Shown in pieces: positions 1-5,057 of a DNA stretch of 9,190 bases. The notes under the pieces were generated by a model that searched no databases, was not told where the DNA came from, and saw only the letters and a list, made by a program, of their open reading frames with translations. Numbering within the stretch: the stretch's first letter is position 1; the number at the start of each line of letters is the position of its first letter. The stretch is from an uncultured Porphyromonadaceae bacterium (GTDB lineage Bacteria; Bacteroidota; Bacteroidia; Bacteroidales; Muribaculaceae): the NCBI GenBank assembly GCA_947174735.1, contig CAMWKC010000070.1:1-9190 (forward strand). The letters run 5' to 3'. A program made the translations under genes and the position numbers.

Positions 1-521
1 ATATAATACATGATATTGTCAAAAGCGTGTTGATTTCGGATAATGTATTCATGATAACGTGGTTGCCAACATGGTAGGGACGCGATTAATCGCGTCCGCG
101 CTGTACGTGTGACACCTGCTTTAAAGGCACCTATAATAGTAGCTAATTTGGAATTATGATGATAATCGTTGACTGTATCTCCATGCCTTGGAGGTTTAAG
201 GCATCCGTATTTATTCTGTGATTCGGAGGGTAACACGGACGTGCAGGGGGAAGGCGCGGACGCGATGAATCGCGTCCCTACTGCAATGACAATGTGAATA
301 TGATTGGGCATTACTACATACTTCCAGATTTCAACTTCTTTATGATATGATGGTATGAGTTCGATATGAGATGTAATTATGTCTCCAAGCTCAGAGGGGA
401 AAAAGATATTATTTCTGATAGCTCCAAATATATGCTGCTTCTCAGCAGCACATATCGTAACAAAATATATCCCTCTGTTATAATCATGCCACTTAGCTCG
501 GAATTGATGTCTGTCTCCCAT
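1..521 (-). CDS. REP-associated tyrosine transposase (RAYT, IS200-like Y1 family), partial, C-terminus off the left edge
   Basis: A Y1 HUH single-strand transposase, the family that mobilises or maintains REP palindromes in bacterial chromosomes. I translated the minus strand by hand from the ATG at 521; the frame is open for 173 codons to the window edge. The N-terminus holds FRAKWHDYNRG-IYFVTIC (residues 7-24), typical of the family. The metal-binding motif is M71-PNHIHI, with the HUH pair at H74 and H76. The C-terminal region has WQPRYHEYIIRN (152-163), which carries the candidate catalytic tyrosine Y156, followed by FDNIMYY. An in-frame TGA four codons upstream of the ATG fixes the start; no clear ribosome binding site is visible. 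Two REP-like elements lie in frame inside the gene, encoding VGTRFIAS (81-88) and RTRLIAS (142-148). No stop or frameshift is seen, so the gene may be active. The 522-610 gap to the next gene shows no strong promoter or terminator. Confidence 0.9.
   Translation of the reverse strand, partial: MGDRHQFRAKWHDYNRGIYFVTICAAEKQHIFGAIRNNIFFPSELGDIITSHIELIPSYHKEVEIWKYVVMPNHIHIVIAVGTRFIASAPSPCTSVLPSESQNKYGCLKPPRHGDTVNDYHHNSKLATIIGAFKAGVTRTARTRLIASLPCWQPRYHEYIIRNQHAFDNIMYY
74..101 (-). repeat. REP-like palindromic element, copy 1
   Basis: The core GGACGCGATTAATCGCGTCC (78-97) is a perfect 20-base palindrome. The flanks are asymmetric (GTAG on one side, GCGC on the other) and give the element an orientation. 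The reverse complement of 74-101 matches 254-281 with one mismatch, so this copy is inverted relative to the other. It lies within the RAYT reading frame between the conserved FKAGVTR segment and the WQPRYHE segment, and is read as A-RTRLIAS-L. A folded hairpin is expected in single-stranded DNA or RNA. Its presence beside the HUH and tyrosine motifs of a RAYT supports a REP identity. Confidence 0.8.
254..281 (+). repeat. REP-like palindromic element, copy 2
   Basis: The core GGACGCGATGAATCGCGTCC (258-277) is a 20-base palindrome with one mismatched central pair, giving 9-base arms. The flanks are GCGC on the left and CTAC on the right, the reverse of copy 1. In the RAYT frame it is read as VGTRFIASA directly after the catalytic MPNHIHIVIA segment. 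The palindrome core is in the same codon phase as in copy 1, so both copies encode nearly the same peptide (TR-F/L-IAS). Confidence 0.8.
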
Positions 522-610
522 TCTGCTTTTCTTTCAGTTTTTGAAGTTTAATGAATAATTCACCTTGTTCCATGACTGTTTGACGACACTTTGTTTCAGA
601 GAACAACCTG

Positions 611-1426
611 TCAGCGGGTAATGCCTCGGTCAAGCAGACGGTGTTTTATCAGCATACGTACAGGGGTGGGGGTAAGGCCTACAGCGAGGATAGAGAGACG
701 ATTCAGCAAGCCATTGATGTATTGACGACGGCCTGCAAAAAGATGCCGCAGGGCTTTGCGCGTGAAGGCTTCTGGCGTATCGAGGGCACCGACACGCACG
801 GCGAGGCGCTGAAGTTTCGGGGGCAACCCGAACAGGTCGGTGGCTATACCTCCGGGACAGGCTACACATACCGAAATGCCGTAGTCGCGCATTTCGTAGT
901 GAAGCGAGCGGCTCAGAACACGTATGTAGGCTTTGGTAGCAGCATACATCGACAGTCCCGGCATAGGCATCCAGCAAGACATAGATGACATATTAAGCAA
1001 CCACCCGCGACAGCCACGCTGCCGCCAGCGTGATGTCATCAGACGACTTAGGTCGGTGACTGCCCGTACATGCAGGTCGATAAAACAGTCGGTACGTTTC
1101 TGAGTCATGTCAGTTAACGGACGGAATGAGAATATACCGGCGTTATTTATCATTATGTCGGCTTCCGGGGCATTTATATCAAGATACTGTTCTACCTGTG
1201 CAGCTGCATCGGCTATTGTGAGGTCAAGACATAAAGCCTGAGCATGGATTCCGTAACAGTCAGACAGCCCGTGGGCAGCATTTTTCAGTGCTTCCGCCTC
1301 GTTGCTTATCATAATAAGCTTGCATCCCCGTTCAGCCAGACGATGACAGAACTGCAGACCGATACCGCTGCTGGCTCCGGTCACTACAGCAGTATGACCA
1401 TGAAGGTCAGTCATATTTTTAGCCAT
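611..1426 (-). CDS. Short-chain dehydrogenase/reductase, candidate 3-beta-hydroxysteroid dehydrogenase
   Basis: A classical SDR of about 271 residues that would interconvert a ketone and an alcohol with NAD(P)H in the cytoplasm. Seen directly: the Rossmann glycine motif TGASSGIG (16-23), the NNAG motif (94-97), the catalytic serine in NMSSMS (S147/S148), the YxxxK pair Y161/K165 in MYAATKAY, and a PGGIATD segment after it. The acidic residue often found after strand 2 in NAD-specific members is replaced by SN (41-42), which leans to NADP but is not decisive. I chose the ATG at 1426, which overlaps the upstream stop by 8 bases; a TTG start at 1453 and an ATG at 1414 are alternatives. The gene is last in the three-gene reductase set, so reduction of a 3-oxo steroid is the natural guess. 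The residues after 220 are not diagnostic, and the alcohol stereochemistry cannot be read from sequence. Confidence 0.9.
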   Translation of the reverse strand: MAKNMTDLHGHTAVVTGASSGIGLQFCHRLAERGCKLIMISNEAEALKNAAHGLSDCYGIHAQALCLDLTIADAAAQVEQYLDINAPEADIMINNAGIFSFRPLTDMTQKRTDCFIDLHVRAVTDLSRLMTSRWRQRGCRGWLLNMSSMSCWMPMPGLSMYAATKAYIRVLSRSLHYEMRDYGISVCVACPGGIATDLFGLPPKLQRLAVRVGALDTPEAFTRKALRHLFAGRRQYINGLLNRLSILAVGLTPTPVRMLIKHRLLDRGITR

Positions 1427-2648
1427 GATGTGCCGAAGATCTGATACGTTCAATCTCTTTGTGTATGCCTGGAGTCAGTTCGGACTTGTCGATATTGCGG
1501 TGACATACCATATCCTTTGAGTACATTCGGGCGATGCAGTAATTGATGTGTTCACAACCACTGCGATGGCACGGTTCCTCCTGCATACGACGTACGAAAT
1601 CAGTATCATGTACCAATGCCCGACCTATCTGTACGAAGTCAAATCCTTCGTCCATGACTTGGTCGGCTGTTTCACGTCCCACAACGCCTCCGACATAAAT
1701 AAGCGGCAGTTTCAGCTCGGCTCTGAAACGACGTGCGTCATCAAGGAAATAAAGCTCTCTGAAAGGCTCTGTCTTTATCATCATTTTTCCACACAGACGC
1801 ACTCCGTATTTCAGCCACAACTGTTTCATGTAGTGAGTCATGGAATATATAGGCATTTCGCCGCGCATCACATACATCGGCGCTTTGCTGACGAAACCTC
1901 CGGACAGCACTATTGCATGTGCTCCGAGGCGTTCTATCTCGCATGCTACCTTCAGACATTCATCAATCTCCATACCTCCTCTAAAACCATCACGCATATT
2001 GGTCTTGACGATAACGCCCATATCATTGTCAGCAGCCATCATAACCTCTTCCATACACATACGCAGTAGCCGCATACGGTTGCTGAGAGAGCCTCCGAAA
2101 CAGTCATGACGGCGGTTGGTATAGGGTGACAGAAATTGTGAGATTAAATAGCCGTGCCCGGCATGGACCTCTACGCAGTCAAATCCTGCATCGCGTGCTG
2201 TGCGTACGGCATCGCCGAAATCGCGTGCTATAGTGGCTAACTCATCAGGACGCAGACCGCGGACTATTGTAGGGGAGTAAAGATTAAAGCCTGTTGAGGC
2301 GCCTACCGGAATTCCTCCGGCGGTCTTGATATGAGTCATATTGCCGCAGTGACCTATCTGTATCGAAGCCTTGGCACCACGTGCATGTATACCGTCGGTG
2401 ATTTCACGTAGCGGCTTGATTATGGCCGGACGCAGCCATAACTGTGTGTCGAATGACAGGGCAGAGCGGCAGACTCCGGCGTATGCGAGTGTTGTCATAC
2501 CGACACCGCCGTCGGCTACAGCCCAGTGATAATCGCGTAACTGTTCGGTAGGTCCGTTGTCGCGCCCCATACCTTCGAAGGCAGCCGAACGTATGGTACG
2601 GTTGCGAAGGGTAACGGGGCCTATTCTGGCAGGAGTGAAGAGTTTCAT
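1419..2648 (-). CDS. NADH:flavin oxidoreductase, Old Yellow Enzyme family, candidate 5-beta-reductase / delta-4-dehydrogenase
   Basis: A 409-residue FMN-dependent TIM-barrel ene-reductase lacking the C-terminal FAD/NAD domain of the long 2,4-dienoyl-CoA reductase type. Seen: N-terminal KLFTPARIGPVTLRNR, the IQIGHCGN strand (96-103), the active-site stretch VEVHAGHGYLISQFLSP (159-175, H162/H165/Y167), TNRRHDCFGGSLSNR (177-191) and the phosphate-binding end YVGGV...IGRAL (318-345). The C-terminal Cys cluster is C360, C365, C371, C382; in relatives with a 4Fe-4S cluster the pattern CxxCxxC is usual, and here the middle position is I368. Known family members reduce or oxidise the C4-C5 double bond of 3-oxo steroids and bile acids (BaiCD/BaiH and gut 5-beta-reductases). 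It sits 37 bases after a steroid 5-alpha-reductase gene and overlaps the SDR gene by 8 bases, which supports a steroid role. Another enone substrate remains possible. Confidence 0.92.
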   Translation of the reverse strand: MKLFTPARIGPVTLRNRTIRSAAFEGMGRDNGPTEQLRDYHWAVADGGVGMTTLAYAGVCRSALSFDTQLWLRPAIIKPLREITDGIHARGAKASIQIGHCGNMTHIKTAGGIPVGASTGFNLYSPTIVRGLRPDELATIARDFGDAVRTARDAGFDCVEVHAGHGYLISQFLSPYTNRRHDCFGGSLSNRMRLLRMCMEEVMMAADNDMGVIVKTNMRDGFRGGMEIDECLKVACEIERLGAHAIVLSGGFVSKAPMYVMRGEMPIYSMTHYMKQLWLKYGVRLCGKMMIKTEPFRELYFLDDARRFRAELKLPLIYVGGVVGRETADQVMDEGFDFVQIGRALVHDTDFVRRMQEEPCHRSGCEHINYCIARMYSKDMVCHRNIDKSELTPGIHKEIERIRSSAHHG

Positions 2649-2685
2649 TGTTAATGATGTTCTCGGCGGTTTTAGAGCGTCTTGT

Positions 2686-3465
2686 TCAGTAGATAAAAGG
2701 TATGATATAACGTCTGTGCAAAGCGGTATATTCGCCGCCGAATTCGTTTATATAACGTGTGTGAAGCGAACGTGCGCGCGGAGCAAGATTAGCAAAGGTC
2801 CACAGTACGAATACTGCTGCCGGAAGCGACCATGTGAGTATGGCATAGCCGGTCCATTCGACAAGTTCGCCGAAATAGTTGGCGGAGGTGACATAGCGGA
2901 ACATTCCTCCGCGTGGTATATAATGCCTTGTGTCGCCGGGACGGCGTAGATGACGTATTATATAGTCGGAATGAAGATTTATAATATTACCGGCTATAAA
3001 GACCAGGGTACCTATAATAAAGTATGGACTGAACAGCCAGCTGTCAGGATATGTGTCAGGTGCACTGACGTAAAACAGCCAGCCTCCTATCATGTAGGCA
3101 TTGACGAGATTGAAGACTATTCCGCACAGTATTATAGCCCACGGCATACGGCTATGTCCTTTGATAAGCAGAGGAAAGATGAACGAACGCTGAAAGTAGT
3201 GATACAGGAACAGACAGGCCATGACTGCCGGAGCCGCTTCTGTACGGCGCGGACTTGACAGCCAGAGAATCAGCATAGCGAAGAATACCGGCGCCTCCAT
3301 AACTATCCAGCCTACACGATTGTCGAGTGTAGGACCCCATTTCCTGTTGTACATCATTCCGTAGCCGGCTGTGACTTTGTGCAGTGCAAAAAATACCACT
3401 ACAGCCAGGGCAATCATCACACCTAAAACGGTGTCAAAAACTTCAGGTGAGAAAATCGACTCCAT
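2686..3465 (-). CDS. Steroid 5-alpha-reductase family membrane protein (3-oxo-5-alpha-steroid 4-dehydrogenase, DUF1295-like)
   Basis: An inner-membrane NADPH-dependent reductase of 259 residues, the usual size for this family. There are about six or seven hydrophobic segments (near 11-29, 52-70, 79-101, 108-134, 145-164, 205-227). The C-terminal family signature is complete: NIINLHSD (160-167), YIPRGGMFRYVTSANYFGE (182-200), EWTGYA, NLAPRAR-SLHTRYI (226-239) and a closing IIPFIY. Two residues reported as catalytic in human SRD5A2, E57 and Y91, have counterparts here as E57 in IVMEAPVFF and Y90 in LYHYFQRSF. This suggests a true delta-4 reductase rather than a distant relative. I chose the ATG at 3465; a TTG at 3477 would add four residues. 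It is the first gene of the three-gene set and follows the DUF2752 gene by 58 bases. Expected action is reduction of a 3-oxo-delta-4 steroid or bile acid to the 5-alpha (allo) form; the substrate is inferred. Confidence 0.9.
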   Translation of the reverse strand: MESIFSPEVFDTVLGVMIALAVVVFFALHKVTAGYGMMYNRKWGPTLDNRVGWIVMEAPVFFAMLILWLSSPRRTEAAPAVMACLFLYHYFQRSFIFPLLIKGHSRMPWAIILCGIVFNLVNAYMIGGWLFYVSAPDTYPDSWLFSPYFIIGTLVFIAGNIINLHSDYIIRHLRRPGDTRHYIPRGGMFRYVTSANYFGELVEWTGYAILTWSLPAAVFVLWTFANLAPRARSLHTRYINEFGGEYTALHRRYIIPFIY

Positions 3466-3523
3466 GATTGAACTCAAACATTAAACCGAAAACTAAACCA
3501 ACTGTATAGTTATCTGACTGTTG

Positions 3524-3913
3524 TCACAGACCGGTAAGAACGAAATTCCGTAGTATAAACCATGCTGCTATAATAACTGCCACAGTAATAATCGCGCCTG
3601 TGGAATGTAGGTTACTGTGCAGACGGGGTAGGCGGGAAGGCCATAATTCGGCTACAGTCAGCAACAGCAGGTAGGGCAGCATGAGCAGTAGCAGGGCATT
3701 GGCGCGCCATGCACCGGCAAAATCGGCATGCAGCAAAGCATGTATCAGTCGCTGACTGCCGCATCCGGGACATTGAAGACCTGTTATGGTATAAAATATG
3801 CAGCGCGGCATGAAAGGGGATTTCATGGGGTCTGCTACATAATACACTATACCTGCTAACAATACTGCTCCGATGATGACGACTGTCCTTATACGTGGTT
3901 TTACAGAAGTCAT
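3524..3913 (-). CDS. DUF2752 family small membrane protein
   Basis: A 129-residue integral membrane protein with three hydrophobic segments (about 10-27, 71-90, 105-125). The family hallmark is present: C38, then TGLQCPGCGSQR (44-55) with the CPxCGxxR motif at C48/C51/R55, followed by a short helix with H58 and H62 and a conserved asparagine at N72. The function of DUF2752 proteins is not established; the paired cysteines suggest metal or redox chemistry at the membrane, but that is inference. The ATG at 3913 lies 13 bases after the stop of the CD225-tailed gene, so the two are almost certainly co-transcribed. A 58-base gap separates it from the start of the reductase gene downstream. Confidence 0.88.
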   Translation of the reverse strand: MTSVKPRIRTVVIIGAVLLAGIVYYVADPMKSPFMPRCIFYTITGLQCPGCGSQRLIHALLHADFAGAWRANALLLLMLPYLLLLTVAELWPSRLPRLHSNLHSTGAIITVAVIIAAWFILRNFVLTGL

Positions 3914-3926
3914 GATTACCTGCGAA

Positions 3927-4868
3927 TCACTTTATGAGCATCATAGGTAAGTATAGAGTGGCTGACAAAACACCTAATACGAATGACACGATAATCCATA
4001 TTTCAGCCATACGCGACGCACGGCGGCTACCTTCTATGTCACCGCGATAATAACGTGAACTTACCTGTGCTGAGAATATCACGGCTACTATTCCGGGAAT
4101 CATACAGCAAAGTACCAGAGCCAGTACAGACCATAGGAGATAAGTAGAGGGCATAGGCGGCATATCCTGAGGTGACTGTGACGTATGTTGCTGCGGGTTC
4201 TGTGGAGTTGCGTATGTTCTGCTGTGTCCGACGGGTATTGGCGGTGGCACCTCGGCTACTTTCTCAGGGTTATATTGCACCCCGAGCCGGTTGGCCCATT
4301 CACGGTCGGTTGATGTAGGTACGGGTGGCGGCACGGGTATGCCGGAGACAGGTGTTGTCTTAGGTTCTGTCTTTTCGGATGCCGGAAGTTTGTGAAGAGC
4401 CGCATAGACAGCTTTACGGTAAAATTCGGCCACTAAGTCAGTCTCGGCACGCTTGTCATCCGCTGTGCTGACAAACTCGTCAATTATTACCCCTGCTTCA
4501 TCGGCAGAAAGTGAAGCCGTAAGTGTCAGAGAGTTCGGTTCTGAATGTTTCACTTCAATCTTGAGCAGACGTCCGGCGAAACGCGAGGCTATAAGTTCGG
4601 GTACAGGCTGACTGAAGCCGTCGAGTACCACGAGGTCTATTTCGCGGGCACTCAACAGTTCCGGTATCTGTACCGGTTGCTCGTCCCATACTTTCCGTGG
4701 GAAGAATGTCACAGGTACACCTCGGTGTTCGAGACGTTTGATAACCCCGGCATCTTCATGATCGGTCAGCACAATGTCGATGCGCACACGGTTGCCGTCG
4801 TGAAATTCTTCCACGAGGCGGTCGGCGTTCAGGCCGTCGGCCGAAGCCAGTATAGCGATTCTTTTCAT
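3927..4868 (-). CDS. Two-part protein: formyltransferase-like N-terminus, proline-rich linker, CD225/dispanin-type membrane tail
   Basis: About 313 residues. Residues 1-110 resemble the N-terminal fold of glycinamide ribonucleotide formyltransferase (PurN): MKRIAILASADGLNADRLVE, then VLTDHEDAGVIKRLEHRGVPV, then IDLVVLDGFSQPVPELI. At the place of the PurN active-site N-x-H-P-S motif the sequence is IEVKHSE (104-110), so catalytic Asn and His are missing and formyl transfer is unlikely. Residues 170-240 are rich in Pro, Gln, Thr and Ser (a flexible linker). Residues 241-313 have the CD225 pattern: a first helix with a double Cys (C254, C255) and IPGIVAVIFSAQVSSRY, a loop with GDIEGSRRAS, then a second helix near 288-310. 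I chose the ATG at 4868, which starts the domain cleanly; a TTG at 4913 would add 15 residues without domain character. The role is unknown; a membrane-anchored ligand sensor or scaffold is a guess. Confidence 0.82.
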   Translation of the reverse strand: MKRIAILASADGLNADRLVEEFHDGNRVRIDIVLTDHEDAGVIKRLEHRGVPVTFFPRKVWDEQPVQIPELLSAREIDLVVLDGFSQPVPELIASRFAGRLLKIEVKHSEPNSLTLTASLSADEAGVIIDEFVSTADDKRAETDLVAEFYRKAVYAALHKLPASEKTEPKTTPVSGIPVPPPVPTSTDREWANRLGVQYNPEKVAEVPPPIPVGHSRTYATPQNPQQHTSQSPQDMPPMPSTYLLWSVLALVLCCMIPGIVAVIFSAQVSSRYYRGDIEGSRRASRMAEIWIIVSFVLGVLSATLYLPMMLIK

Positions 4869-4949
4869 AGAGCGGTTAAGAACAACAGGAAGTAAGCCGC
4901 ACCGATAAGACAAGTCGGCTACTATGATGCGAAGTTAATGAAAAATTCT

Positions 4950-4957
4950 TAAATTTG
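4950..4957 (+). promoter_or_regulatory. Candidate Bacteroidota -7 promoter element for the S41 protease gene
   Basis: TAAATTTG matches the Bacteroidota TAnnTTTG -7 consensus exactly. No good TTTG -33 element is visible at the expected distance upstream (around 4926-4930 reads GATGC), so the match is half supported. It would give a leader of roughly 95 bases before the ATG at 5058. The 4869-5057 region separates divergent genes, so a minus-strand promoter for the CD225-tailed gene should also lie here, but I see no convincing match for it. Confidence 0.45.
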
Positions 4958-5057
4958 CAGTCAACTACCCTTAAAAGTAGATTTATAATGCTTTTGCATG
5001 TGTCAGGACACCTTGCGGAGCACTCGTATGAGAAGAAAAACAACTAAACCTATACGC

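Noticed and set aside
74..281. CRISPR-like repeats
   Set aside because: Only two copies, in inverted orientation, palindromic and inside a coding frame; a REP pair explains them better.
366..551. 61-codon plus-strand open frame
   Set aside because: It is antisense to the RAYT gene, whose minus-strand frame carries the HUH and other family motifs.
586..606. Hairpin TTGTT/AACAA after the SDR gene as a terminator
   Set aside because: The stem is only about five A/T-rich pairs with no following T-tract; too weak to report.
641..988. Plus- and minus-strand 115-codon frames inside the SDR gene
   Set aside because: Both overlap the SDR gene, which has all classical motifs; neither resembles a protein.
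1427..1453. TTG start extending the SDR protein by nine residues
   Set aside because: The ATG at 1426 overlaps the upstream stop as in typical coupled genes and gives normal SDR N-terminal length.
1548..2069. 173-codon plus-strand frame
   Set aside because: Antisense to the OYE gene, with His/Ser/Tyr-rich composition typical of a shadow frame.
4998..5057. Upstream ATG giving a 20-residue longer protease
   Set aside because: The extension is polar and would precede a well-formed signal peptide; the ATG at 5058 is the better start.
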